From contig JAQFVV010012398.1 in the NCBI GenBank assembly GCA_028023455.1, forward strand, positions 6,472,682-6,536,681: a stretch of DNA of 64,000 bases, given 5' to 3'. The notes under the pieces are model-generated. The model saw nothing but the letters and a program-made list of their open reading frames with translations, made no database searches and was not told the origin of the DNA. This document shows positions 11,783-23,257 of the stretch, one piece after another (the stretch's first letter is position 1; the number at the start of each line of letters is the position of its first letter). The position numbers and the translations under genes are program-made. This DNA comes from Epiperipatus broadwayi (lineage: Eukaryota > Onychophora > Udeonychophora > Euonychophora > Peripatidae).

Positions 11783-13362
11783 TGTACCGGGTCAAACCGC
11801 TGAAAACCACCTACTTATACGTATATATAAGTTTTGGCCGGTTTCAAACTCCTTCATAATACATTTATAATATTATAAAGGTTACGTGAATGAACCAGCA
11901 CGTTCGAGCAAAATGGGAGATCTTATTAATAGCTTTAACTATCAACAATGGCCCATCTCGACTGCTAGATTCAAACCCCTACTATCCAAATACTTTATTT
12001 GTTTCGGGGTAAACCCCAGGGCGCCAGCTAGTCTGAAGACTAACATATTCGGGCAGTAGGCTCATAATCCAGCGCTCGAAACAATTCCATTAACTAGCCC
12101 AGTCTAATTTTAATCAGTAATAAAATATTGGTAAGAAGAGATTGATAAAAGGAATTGACCAACAGATAAAGTTTAAATTTAAAGACAATTTATTTTAATC
12201 AACATTAATTAAGTTTAAAGATAATTTACTAACTAACATAAATGCATTATAAACATTTTATAAATCCAATTTTAACACACGCACATTTTTAAATTAACAC
12301 ATGATAGTATATTTTATGAAAAAAGCAAAAATAATCTTTGACCTTTAAATCATTTCACATTCACAAACATAATACTAAAGCATTAATATCATTTGAAACT
12401 TACACACACATATCAATAGTTCATTTTATGTATGATAGAGTTCATATAATTTGCATCTTGGATATTTACGGATTACAGTGGTGACTACTACGTATAAATG
12501 ATAATAATAAAATATATACCTAGGATTTTTTTTCTTGTCGTTGGCTGCTTCTGCTGCTTCTGATGGATTATATCTAACCGGTTAGATTTTGTTTATTGAA
12601 GAGAATTTATGGTAATCCGTTGGTTTCTTCATGGAGACAGTTGCACGTTTTGACAGAGGGTTTCAGAGTTGTTATGCCGACATTATTTCACAGGCAGGTT
12701 GTGATGATCTTGTTGGACTCAAAAGGCTGAAGCACAAGCGTATATTTCCAAAAGCTTTTCAGCACTGCATTTCTGTAAACTGACACTGCAAAACTAGACT
12801 GAAACTGCAAATTCAAACTGAATGTCCGATAAAATCTAGCTATTTATATCTGTAAATTGTTTTCATTTTCATATCCTCCGGCAAAAGGTGCAATAGGTGT
12901 TGTCGAAATTCCATTAGTAATTAATCCTATGACAACGTGTTTTTGTCGATTGTTTAATTTGTAGTAGCTATTTTAAAACGTGTTGTTTTCATATCTTTAA
13001 TTAGTAGCCCACCACTGTGTTTTTAAATACATTTCATTTCAATATTTATTTATTTTTTTTAATATTATTCTAACACTCATTTATCTTATTAATGAGCTAA
13101 CATTTATTTCTATTTACCATCGCACATATATACGCATTTATTCTACTAAACTGGAATGAAAAGAGATTTTTAACTTTTAATTTATAATAATAACACTCTT
13201 TTTTTATAAACTCTTAGTTTGTTTTTTTTTTTTTTATAGGAAAACTCCCTCTCCCCTCTTTAAAGTAATTAATTGTAACTTTCAAATTCTTTTTTAAAGA
13301 TTTTGATAATAATTTTTATACAAAATTATTTTATATACATGTGCCAATTTGGCATTGGCACA
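11783..13362 (-). repeat. Downstream (3') LTR
   Basis: This 1580-bp copy is nearly identical to 14759-16339, with scattered single-base differences; by eye about 2-3%. Low divergence between LTRs implies a fairly recent insertion, since both start identical. The strand is set by the purine tract immediately inside this LTR. Confidence 0.82.
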
Positions 13363-13365
13363 TTA

Positions 13366-13377
13366 CACCCCCCTCCG
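13366..13377 (-). other. Polypurine tract of the LTR element
   Basis: Minus strand CGGAGGGGGGTG, three bases from the LTR start (TGTGCC). A G-rich purine run at this place is the usual primer for plus-strand DNA synthesis in LTR elements. It stands out sharply in this A/T-rich DNA. Confidence 0.75.
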
Positions 13378-13474
13378 TTTTAGAGTAAAATGCGTCATTT
13401 TTGACCATTTTATCTCTTGCAATTTTAATTGTTGACGGTAAAGATTTATTAATTTATTATTTTAGATAATTCCT

Positions 13475-14096
13475 ACACATGTGTATACGTGCAGCATAAT
13501 TCTACACCTACTAATATTCTAGATATTGAATTATTACTGGACTTGCTTACAGGGAATCTATAATAAATAAATCCCTTTCTGCACACATCATAAGGTGCCG
13601 CAGTGCCAAGAAAATAATCTAAAAGGATATCTGGATAAATACATTTAAGATACGCATCATGAGGTATCGTATTTACCGAATATTACCAGTGTATGTGCGC
13701 GTATATACCCATGTATACTTACACACTCTTAATACACATTAGATTGACTTTATATTTTTATTACTAATCTTATAATATTATTTGTAAATCATTACGAACA
13801 TCTTTATTTAACACATGTGTATACGTGCAGCATAATTCTACACCTACTAATATTCTAGATATCAAGTTATTACTGGACTTGCTTACAGGGAATCTATAAT
13901 AAATAAGTCCCTTTTTGCACTCATCATAAGGTGCAGTAGTACCAAGAAAATAACCAAAAAAAAGGATATCTGGATAAATACATTTAAGATACGCAGCATG
14001 AGGTATCGTATTTACCAAATATTACCAGTGTATGTGCGCGTATATACCCATGTATACTTCCCACTCTTAATACACCTTAGCTTGACTTTTATTTTT
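13475..14096. repeat. 336-bp tandem duplication inside the LTR element
   Basis: 13475-13763 and 13811-14096 are near-identical, both starting ACACATGTGTATACGTGCAG and ending in TTGACTTT-type sequence. They sit where most of gag-pol would be. A minus-strand frame of 82 codons crosses the second copy (13770-14018) but matches no family I know. Confidence 0.8.
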
Positions 14097-14215
14097 ATAT
14101 CTGGCACCTATTTCGATCAGATCCTTTAACTTTTCAAGCATTTCAGCTTGCCCTTCCAATTTAAACTCTTCATTTCATTATTTAAATAAGGTTTTTAAGC
14201 TCTTCGGCTATTTTT

Positions 14216-14341
14216 TTAAATATTCTTCTGAAAAAAAACTGTTTTATTTTGTTGTTCATTGAACATGCAAGTTAATAAAGCTATGATTTCCCTTTTTTCC
14301 TTGTTCAGGATATTTTCTATATTTTTACCTTGAGTCTCCAT
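14216..14341 (-). pseudogene. gag-like start codon region of the LTR element
   Basis: A minus-strand frame begins with ATG at 14341, about 400 bp inside the upstream LTR, the expected place for gag. It encodes about 41 residues, starting METQGKNIENIL, with a helix-like Glu/Lys/Leu pattern. It ends in a stop after a probable frameshift. Similar helix-like text continues in another frame toward 14110. No capsid or zinc-knuckle motif is left, so the call rests on position and composition. Confidence 0.4.
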
Positions 14342-14730
14342 TTTGGCTTTATTTTATTTTATAATTTATAATTTTAAACACTTTTTATCATTATTTTTAA
14401 TACCGTATTTTATTCACTTTAATAAGTTTACTAATTCCTATTTTTTTTATTTCTTACTAAACTGGAAATAGATGCTGGCTCCGCCCTCCTTTATCCGTTT
14501 ATCCTACCCGATCTTAATGCTTTAACTCTGCCAAAACACCCAACTGTCATTTATTTACGTAAATAGCACAAAATCTCTTTTCATTTAAAGAAGTAAGAAA
14601 AAAAAAATTTCGGTCAATTCTTTTTTTATTTTTAATTTAATACACTTTTACCTACGTAATTTAGATTTCTTTAAGGTTTTTATTTTTAAACAAGAAACAA
14701 AGCATTTATTTACTGTTATTTCTTAGGTTC

Positions 14731-14754
14731 AGCCCCAAACGTTGGGTAAAGCCA
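14731..14754 (-). other. Primer-binding site, tRNA-Lys-like
   Basis: Minus strand, 4 nt after the LTR end: TGGC, then CCCAACG and TTTGGGGC. The Lys1,2 primer site used by many retroelements reads TGGCGCCCAACGTGGGGC; this one is similar but has extra T/A bases. Starting with TGG (complement of the tRNA CCA end) at this spacing supports the orientation. Confidence 0.6.
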
Positions 14755-14758
14755 TTTA

Positions 14759-16339
14759 TGTACCGGGTCGAACCGCTGAAACCACCTACTTATACGTATA
14801 TATAAGTTTTGGCCGGTTTCAAACTCCTTCATAATACATTTATAATATTATAAAGGTTACGTGAATGAACCAGCACGTTCGAGCAAAATGGGAGATCTTA
14901 TTAATAGCTTTAACTATCAACAATGGCCCATCTCGACTGCTAGATTCAAACTCCTACTATCCAAATACTTTATTTGTTTCGGGGTAAACCCCAGGGCACC
15001 AGCTAGTCTGAAGACTAACATATTCGGGCAGTAGGCTCATAATCCAGCGATCGAAACAATTCCCTTAACTAGCCCAGTCTAATTTTAATCAGTAATAAAA
15101 TATTGGTAAGAAGAGATTGATGAAAGGAATTGACCGACAGACAAAGTTTAAATTTAGAGACAATTTATTTTAATCAACATTAATTAAGTGTAAAGATAAT
15201 TTACTAACTAACATAAACGCATTATAAACATTTTATAAATCCAATTTTAACACACGCACATTTTTAAATTAACACATGATAGTATATTTTATGAAAAAAG
15301 CAAAAATAATCTTTAACCTTTAAATCATTTCACATTCACAAACATAATACTAAAGCATTAATATCATTTGAAACTTACACACACATATCAATAGTTCATT
15401 TTATGTATGATAGAGTTCATATAATTTGCATCTTGGATATTTACGGATTACAGTGGTAACTACTACGTATAAATGATAATAATAAAATATATACCTAGGA
15501 TTTTTTTCTTGTCATCGACTGCTTCTGCTGCTTCTGATGGATTATATCTAACCGGTTAGATTTTGTTTATTGAAGAGAATTTATGGTAATCCATTGGTTT
15601 CTTCTTGAAGACAGTTGCACGTTTTGACGGAGGGTTTCAGAGTTGTTATGCCGACATTATTTCACAGGCAGGTTGTGATGATCTTGTTGGACTCAAAAGG
15701 CTGAAGCACAAGCGTATATTTCCAAAAGCTTTCCAGAACTGCATTTCTGTAAACTGACACTGCAAAACTAGACTGAAACTGCAAACTCAAACTGAATGTC
15801 CGATAAAATCCAGCTATTTATATCTGTGAATTGTTTTCGTTTTCATATCCTCCGGCAAAAGGTGCAATAGGTGTTGTCGAAATTCCATTAGTAATTAATC
15901 CTATGACAACGTGTTTTTGTCGATTGTTTAATTTGTAGTAGCTATTTTAAAACATGTTGTTTTCATATCTTTAATTAGTAGTCCACCACTGTGTTTTTAA
16001 ATACATTTCATTTCAATATTTATTTATTTTTTTAAATATTATTCTAACACGCATTTATCTTATTAATGAGCTAACATTTATTTCTATTTACCATTGCACA
16101 TATATACACATTTATTCTACTAAACTGGAATGAAAAGAGATTTTTAACTTTTAATTTATAATAATAACACTCTTTCTTTTATAAACTCTTAGTTTGTTTT
16201 TTATTTTTTATAGGAAAACTCCCTCTCCCCTCTTTAAAGTAATTAATTGTAACTTTCAAATTCTTTTTTCCGAAAGATTTTGATAATAATTTTTATACAA
16301 AATTATTTTATATACATGTGCCAATTTGGCATTGGCACA
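14759..16339 (-). repeat. Upstream (5') LTR
   Basis: This is the 1581-bp partner of 11783-13362. As the upstream LTR on the minus strand it would carry the promoter. It is adjoined on its outer side by a (TA)n tract at 16340. Confidence 0.82.
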
Positions 16340-16351
16340 ATATATATATAT

Positions 16352-17965
16352 ATAGTAGCCTTGATGTCAAATTCCAATGATTGACATTCAATTTTCTTTG
16401 GGACCACCAGCCTAAGTATGGTTGACAGAAAAAAGTATCCATACAAGATTAGTCATTCACACAGAATAAAATAAATATAATGACTGTTAGTTAAAATAAA
16501 CAACAGAAACTCTGTCCTGTAATAGTGCATGTAATTAATATGGAATAGTATCAAAACTTTTACCGTATCCCATATTATGTGTGGTGATCCAAGTATCAAG
16601 TCACTATGGTGAAAACTGACCTAAACTTTATTTACATAAAAAATATCTAAGTTAATACCCCCTCCCCCACCATAATATGTTGTTTAAACATATGGATTTT
16701 TCCAAGTGCAGGTGCATTGAAATTTCTAGGTGTAGGAATGAAATGAGAATAGAATTTTACAAATATATATATAAAAAAATCTAACACTTAATAAATCAAA
16801 TTTTCTTCAATCATTCAGATTAAAGTCCTTGAATCTAATAATAATGTCTCTTATGGATACAGTCTATCATTCTTTTTTCCCTTATACTCTAGGCAAGTCC
16901 TTCCTCAATTGTTCAAATTATTCAGCAACATGCTTGGAATGATGTTGATTTCATTTTCTGCAGCTGCTTTCCTCCGGGATCCATTCAGACTTTTTGTATG
17001 GGACATTTGATGTTTCTTCAGCCATTTTATAGATGAGTGAATTAAATCATTAAACTCCTATGGTTGGGAGATTAGCATTTGAGTCCTATGGTGATTTTAT
17101 TTAGCCAGAATACATTGTTTAGGACTTTGATTTTTTCCCCTCATTTGAACAATAGTGCAGTCTTTCATTTTTAATAGTCAACTCCAAATCAGTTCAATTC
17201 TTTCACTAAACTGCTAGAAATGATCAACTTTCCTTATTTCAAAAGTTGATTATGATTTCCTTCAATTTTTTGCAATATGAAAATTATACAGTCAATATGG
17301 GATTTTTGAATAAATTGTTCATCTTTCCTTGCATTCTAAATCATGATCTTGAGATATTGTTTGTGTGTGGTTATCCTATCCTTTGATAAATAACAAAAGA
17401 TGATGGAAATAAACTGGGTTCACTTTTATACCGTGCTTAGTTTCCATTCCTTAGTATACAAACTTTTTCCATTTTCTCTTTCACTGCTATATTTGTTTCT
17501 AGTTGCATATACTAAATGGTTATAGTTAAAATTACATAATAAAATTGAGCTCTCATTTTCTAACACTTTGTTGCCTAGGTATTGACTTGACATTAGGTCA
17601 TTGCTATGTCTACTAAGTTGAAGTCATAAATCATGATGTTTATTACATTAAGAAATACCTTATTGCTAGTATATGTATGAAAGATCTTATTAAATGTTTC
17701 TTTTTACTTTAGTTTGAAAAAGATAAATTATTCCACTGTGACATTATTTAATTTAAGTTTTAATAAAACAAACTTTTGTCATGTGTGTTTATATATATAT
17801 GTATGTTTGCATTGTAAAACAATTGATAATGCATATCGGTAGTGCATATCCAACTATCTACTATCTAGTTTACCTTTTAAATGGGTTTGATATGCTGTTG
17901 TGGATAAATAAGACCTTCTCTAGACAGAATTGTAAGCTACCCTTACAATATATATATATGAAAAA
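16352..17965. other. Non-coding stretch, nothing recognised
   Basis: A/T-rich sequence with one C-rich run (CCCCCTCCCCCACC near 16660). No gene or element boundary was found. The open frame near 17781 overlaps the hammerhead repeat and is not credible as a gene. Confidence 0.5.
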
Positions 17966-18111
17966 CAAAAACAAGTTAGAATCACGTAACTTGCTATATC
18001 ACTTGTATTTATGATCAATAGATGGCGTTTTACCAAAACACCGAACAAGTGTATAATTTGTTTACATAAACGACAAAAGAGTCAGAATTCACTATCTCTT
18101 TCATTTGCCCA

Positions 18112-18159
18112 CTTTCAAATCAGCTGATTTCAAGCTAATTTTGCTATCATCAGTGAAAG
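18112..18159 (-). ncRNA. Hammerhead ribozyme, family C, inverted copy
   Basis: Minus strand: stem I CUUUCA, core CUGAUGA, stem II AGC/GCU (inner A-U pairs extend it) with a U-U at its base, GAAA, stem III AUCA/UGAU closing a GC loop, cleavage base U, then UGAAAG, which fully complements CUUUCA. Every core base is present. The only departure is the U-U pair where G-C is usual. Confidence 0.72.
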
Positions 18160-18269
18160 ATAGAGCTAGAAACTAGATTTAAAAAAAAAAAATTCATGCT
18201 TGCAAACTGATAGAAACATTTTGCATAAACACTTGGAGTCAGGTATTTAGATCTAGTTTCTAGCTCTAT

Positions 18270-18317
18270 CTTTCACTGATGATAGCAAAATTAGCTTGAA
18301 ATCAGCTGATTTAAAAG
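18270..18317 (+). ncRNA. Hammerhead ribozyme, family C, middle copy
   Basis: Same motif as the inverted copy: CUUUCA (18270-18275), CUGAUGA (18276-18282), GAAA, palindromic stem III. The downstream stem I strand is UAAAAG instead of UGAAAG, which breaks one pair. It is probably weaker than its neighbours. Confidence 0.68.
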
Positions 18318-18685
18318 TGGGCAAATGAAAGAGATAGTGAATTCTGACTCTTTTGTCGTTTATGTAAACAAATTATACACTTGTTCAGTGTTTTGGTAAA
18401 ACGCCATCTATTGATCATAAATACAAGTGATATAGCAAGTTACGTGATTCTAACTTGTTTTTGTTTTTCATAAATGTACCTTTAAAGGTTTTTGCAATGA
18501 TATATATTGCAGAGACTTTGACTATGTGGTGAAACTGAACTGAGATCAGACCCATATAGCTATCTAGCTTGTTAGGCTGAGTTTGAAGACTTTGACCAGT
18601 CTGAAAAATTCATGCTTGCAAACTGATAGAAACGTTTTGCATAAACACTTGGAGTCAGGTATTTAGATCTAGTTTCTAGCTCTAT

Positions 18686-18733
18686 CTTTCACTGATGATA
18701 GCAAAATTAGCTTGAAATCAGCTGATTTGAAAG
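18686..18733 (+). ncRNA. Hammerhead ribozyme, family C, right copy
   Basis: CUUUCA 18686-18691, CUGAUGA 18692-18698, stem II, GAAA, stem III AUCAGCUGAU, cleavage base U, UGAAAG 18728-18733. Core and both outer stems are intact, with six pairs in stem I. With the inverted copy, this is the best candidate for activity in the window. Confidence 0.74.
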
Positions 18734-19842
18734 TGGCCAATGAAAGAGATAGTGAATTCTGACTCTTTTGTCGTTTATGTAAACAAATTATACACTTGTT
18801 CAGTGTTTTGGTAAAACATCATCTATTGAATATATATATATATAAATTAATCAAATTTGGTAAGTTAATTAGTTCACTTTTTGATACTATAACTTTAGTT
18901 AGGGGAATACTGGGATAATCATATCATTATAGCCATATAAATGACAGAATTTACTTAAATAACTTGTGGGTTTTTTTGAGTTCTAGTCACAAGGACTGAG
19001 TGGTGCTGCGATTTGTTTTTTCTCTTTTTTCTTCTTCTTGGTTGAGGACAATATCATTTCAGTGTTGACCTACTGTTATTGTTCAGCATGAAGACCTGAC
19101 AGTAGGTAGATGAATTTGTGCATTAATTGTGTTTTTTACTTTTGCTTGAGGCTTCTCTGATGATGATGTCATCTGAGATCAGGTTTAAATAAAAAAAGTA
19201 AAAGTAGGGGAAAAATGAGAAGTGCAGTCATCCAACCATTTTTTAATTGGAGAGGAAATGGAATGAGATGCCTGTAATAATCATCATCATTAAGAGTGGA
19301 ATATGATATATATATATATATAGATTTAAATATAAAAGTTTTGGAATTATAAGGAATGAGAATCACATTTAAAATAAACTGAGCATACATTGATTGATAG
19401 GCACTTTTTTAAACCACCCAATTTATGATAGAGATCAGATACAAAATATGTTTGATTGTATAAAAAAATAAAACAAAAGAAAAAGTGCTAATACTTAAGT
19501 TTGTTATAAAATTTATTTATGGGTGAAATGTTTGTGCCATTATCTAAAAGTTGTTGCAAATTACTCCAGGTTAGTTCAATGCATTATTTTAAGTAATAAA
19601 TACATTTATTATTGGTAAAAGAGTGAAAGGTGTATTGTTAATATTGGTATTTGGATTCATTCCTATAATAAGGCTGGGTTCAAATTCCAGGCAAACAGTA
19701 AGAGTTACAAGCACCAATCTTACATCATTTTAGAAAGAATAAAAAAGTCTACTAGTCAGACATATTTAATCAATGAGACATTAAAAACTGAAAATGTATA
19801 TTTTTCAAAGTTAAATCACTTTAAATTTATATATATATATAT

Positions 19843-20000
19843 ATGATCAATAGATGGAGCTTTAGCAAAATCTTTGAACAAGCATATATTTGTTTACATA
19901 AACACCTTGTTCGGAGATTTTGGTAAAGCTCCATCTATTGATCATAAATGCAAGCGATAGCAAGTTACGTGATTTATAACTTGTTTTGTTACATATATAT
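19843..20000. repeat. Deleted relative of hammerhead repeat C
   Basis: GATCAATAGATGGAGCTTTA is followed by its inverted complement near 19925-19944. Then come TGCAAGCGATAGCAAGTTACG and related sequence shared with 18005-18020 and 18440-18460. The hammerhead part has been lost. (TA)n tracts flank both ends. Confidence 0.55.
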
Positions 20001-21700
20001 ATCTTACATGAATGAATTTTGTAAATAACTTTTGTATTATGGTTGAAATGATTAGTGATTAAAAACTATTTAAAAAATTTTATGTAAGAAAATGTTTTTT
20101 TGACTAAAAGATTTAAATAAGATGTTATCTAAGATATTTCAGATATTGATTACAAAAATTATCATGTTGTTTAGATATAGAAATTTCAATTTTGGTTTGA
20201 AATTTAGACTTTAATTAGAAAAGGTTATCATATTTTAAATCTGATAGTTCTTATTTTAGTGTGAAAAGTTAATTAAATACAGAAATGTTACCAATGCTAT
20301 ATATATATGAATAATATCTTATTCATTTCAGTATTGAACATGTGGTATTCCACATGGCTGATAGATAATTTAATTGTAAGGATATTAATAAAAATAACAT
20401 GCAAAAGTTTAAAAGTTCAAAAAAATGTTTATTATATAACATACTAATAGTAAAGTAAACAAAGTGTTTCAAATAAAATATTAAATGTATGTTAAAATAA
20501 ATTATTATTATTATTATTATATTAAATAATGTAGAAGTTGTAATAGTTGTTAAAATATTTAGTTTATGAGAAACTGATAAAATGTGTTAAAACTTTGTCT
20601 TATCAAAGAATGAATTGCAAAACAATTCAAAAATTAGAAAGAAAAACATTAAGCCCAGTTAGATAAGAACTTGGGAAGCAAGAAAAACCAGGCAATTAAA
20701 GTGTTTTTCAAATTAATCAATTAATGTATTTTTAAATATTTTGTAATTAAAATGGAGAGATGTTAAAAACAAGAACAAGATCAAACATATTGGAAAATTG
20801 GGTTGGATGTTCAAAACAGAAAGAAGTAAAATTTATAAAAAGTCAAAATATTTTAAAGCAGTCATTCTTTATTTTGTATTCTTAGTTTACTCAAGAAACA
20901 TTGAACTTTTATTTATACTGAGTAAGTAGAAGAGGGAAAAGCTTCCAGCTGCTAATCTACTCTGGGCACTTCGAATATGACACTATTCCACTTAAAAAGG
21001 AATTGTTTAGTTTTTGTCATAATGAAAAAATAAAATATGGTTATCCAAAAAAAAAAAAAAACACTATTTAGGGTTTATCTTAACATATTTTATTTATTTA
21101 TTTCTAACAAACTTTATGAAGTGAATGGTCCCTTAAAAAATGTTTAGATTTTATCTTAACCATTTTAAGTTTATCTTAGTATACTAATTCAAACAGATTT
21201 TATGAATGAATGCTGTGCTAAAAAACAGCATTTGTGTATTTTATCTGCATTTTAAAATCAAAAATTCCTTTTATTTTTTTTAAAATACATGTTAACAAAA
21301 ATTTTCTTTGGAAGAAAAAATTGGAAATTGCAAGTTAAAACAAACAAACAAAATATAATAAGGGAAGATAAAATATTTGTTAAATTGAAGTATCCACAAT
21401 GAAAAAAAAAATAAAGCATCTAAGTCATAAATAATAAATAGTAATTATAAGTAGCTTTAAGTTAATAATTTAATTCTATTAGATTTATTTGTTCACTGTT
21501 AGTGCTTCTTTTAAATGCTGATGATGAGATTTTGTGTAGGTGAGTTTATCTTATATATGCAATTGTTTGTTCACTGTTGAATAGTTAAACATATTTCTGT
21601 ATTTATATTGAAAATGCCATTCAAGATTTTGTTTTATAGATTTAGAAATCCGTCTCAATTTGAGCAATTTCTGTAGAAGTTAAAGTTTTATTGAAATGGG
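20001..21700. other. AT-rich non-coding stretch
   Basis: Contains a short (ATT)n run near 20502-20520 and a poly-A run near 21047. No gene or element boundary was recognised. Confidence 0.5.
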
Positions 21701-21702
21701 AG

Positions 21703-22216
21703 TGCTCTTTTAGTATACGATCTCCACTATTTTGAATTTCAAAAATGACCAAAAACATCATCTGCCATATTTAAGTGATAAAAAAGTATGTGAAAATACA
21801 AAAAAAATTTAGAACTTGGGTCACATGACTAATTAAAAAAAAAGTCAAAACATAAAATATTTACAAATCAGATCACATAACTATAATATCAATTAAAAGC
21901 TACAAAAATATTTTAAAAATAACATGCATTAACACAGGTTACAAAAAAAGCCCACTATAAAAGCCAAAATGTAAAATATTAACCTGTGTTAATGTGTGTT
22001 ATTTTAAAAATATTTTGTTACTTTTAATTGATATTATAGTCATGTGCCCTGAGTTGTAAATATTTTACATTTTGGCTTTTTTTAAAATTAGTCATGTGAC
22101 CCGAGTTCTAAATTTTTTGCATTTTCGCGTACTTTTTTATCACTTAGATTTGTCAGATGACGTTTTTGGTTATTTTTGAAATTAAAAACGATGGACATTA
22201 TGTACTAAAAAAGCAT
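21703..22216. mobile_element. 514-bp foldback element
   Basis: The left arm (about 21703-21940) is the inverted complement of the right arm (about 21980-22216) over nearly the whole length. Both arms contain TTTCAAAAAT, CATCTG, GTCACATGAC and TGCATTAACACAGGTTA-type blocks. Termini read TGCTnTTTTAGTA. There is no coding sequence. It resembles a MITE with very long inverted arms; superfamily unknown. It lacks the CUGANGA...GAAA pattern. Confidence 0.65.
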
Positions 22217-22738
22217 TGAATTGGGATTCCCTAAAGTTATAATTGAGAAAAATAGCTGTTATAATTATTTCCTATTAGAGGAATGTGTCTATGCTAGGAG
22301 GCTTTTGACTTAAATAAATGTCTTATATTTGTAAGATCGGCTGGATGCAGAATTGTATTTTAAGTGTATTAGAGATTAAGGATTGGCCATATGGTAAATG
22401 TAATTGATTATAAAGCTGTATTAATATTATAAATATAATAAAGATTAATGTTTAAAATTAATTTAGAAAACTTGGATATTATAAATAATTATTGTATTCG
22501 TCTGTGCATGTGAATTAAAATAATGTAAGAGATCGTAGAAATGGTTTTATTAAAATAAAATAAAATAAAAAGAGAAAAATTATATTTTCATTGAATAACT
22601 GAAACACAGACTTGTTATATACTTGTGTCTATATATATGTAATATAGGGTATATGAGCACAGACTTTCACACCACTCTCCACTCTATCTAATAACACTGA
22701 TACACCTAAACACATATATGCTGAAAAGATAAATAATC

Positions 22739-22782
22739 ACCAATATACGTATTTCATGCTAAACCAGCAATCATCAGTTGGT
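22739..22782 (-). ncRNA. Hammerhead ribozyme, family H, left copy
   Basis: Minus strand: ACCAA, CUGAUGA, stem II UGC/GCA closing UGGUUUA (U-U at base), GAAA, stem III AUACGUAU (perfect palindrome), cleavage base A, then UUGGU complementary to ACCAA. All core bases are present. The palindromic stem III suggests action as a dimer. Confidence 0.7.
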
Positions 22783-22934
22783 CCAGACTATCATCTTTAC
22801 ACACATATGGATGGACCGTTGAAGAGTTGGAGTGTGAAGTAGATTGAAGCCTGTCCATTAGACTATGAGGATTGTCTATCTTAATATACATCTGAGCACT
22901 TATACTATATATGTGTGTAAAGATGATAGTCTGG

Positions 22935-22978
22935 ACCAACTGATGATTGCTGGTTTAGCATGAAATACGTGTATTGGT
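22935..22978 (+). ncRNA. Hammerhead ribozyme, family H, right copy
   Basis: ACCAA 22935-22939, CUGAUGA 22940-22946, stem II UGC/GCA, GAAA 22962-22965, stem III AUACGUGU (one wobble), cleavage base A22973, UUGGU 22974-22978. Stem I has five Watson-Crick pairs. Intact core. Confidence 0.7.
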
Positions 22979-23257
22979 GATTATTTATTTTCATTGACAA
23001 TTATATTTTGTAATTAAACTATTGTTATTATAATATGTTAATGCTTTATATGTGATATTGTCTAGTCTGCATATGTATTCCACGTCCATTTATAGCGGGT
23101 AACTTATGTTTTCCATGATCTATCCAGATATTGCAAATAGAAACTCATCAACAAAGAATATATATATGCCAGTTTATCTCCTGATGTTTAGTCAAGTGGC
23201 ACCTGCATAAATTATATAAAATGTTAAAAATTGAAACATTTTTAGTCTGACTATTGC

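Larger units (their letters stand above)
11783..16339 (-). mobile_element. Non-autonomous LTR retrotransposon, minus strand
   Basis: Two near-identical direct repeats of 1580 and 1581 bp bound a 1396-bp interior. On the minus strand each LTR begins TGTGCC and ends GGTACA. A purine tract (CGGAGGGGGGTG, plus coordinates 13366-13377) lies just inside the downstream LTR. A primer site beginning TGGC with CCCAACG and TTTGGGGC lies 4 nt inside the upstream LTR (14731-14754). The interior has only a short gag-like start and a 336-bp tandem duplication, with no protease, RT or integrase. It therefore needs proteins from elsewhere (LARD-type). The flanks are (TA)-rich, so a target duplication cannot be called. 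Confidence 0.82.
17965..18832. mobile_element. Hammerhead repeat C: tandem 415-nt units plus an inverted copy
   Basis: The block starting TTCATGCTTGCAAACTGATA occurs at about 18193 and again at about 18608, giving a 415-nt unit with one complete and one partial plus-strand copy. The region 17971-18180 is an inverted copy of 18250-18465. Three hammerhead motifs lie at equivalent places. (TA)n tracts flank the element on both sides. No protein is encoded. Tandem units of this size with one hammerhead each match the published description of animal retrozymes. Confidence 0.75.
22590..22992. mobile_element. Hammerhead repeat H: inverted copies
   Basis: 22733-22810 and 22915-22988 are near-perfect inverted complements, each containing a full hammerhead pattern. 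The spacer between them is about 105 bp. The left flank (22595-22640) shares about 45 bp with 56217-56262, including GAAACACAnnCTTnTTATATAC. A decayed relative of the inverted copies lies at 60655-61120. Confidence 0.65.

Noticed and set aside
19145-19180. CTGATGA near 19157
   Set aside because: No GAAA at a suitable distance and no complementary stem I; simple GATGATGATG sequence.
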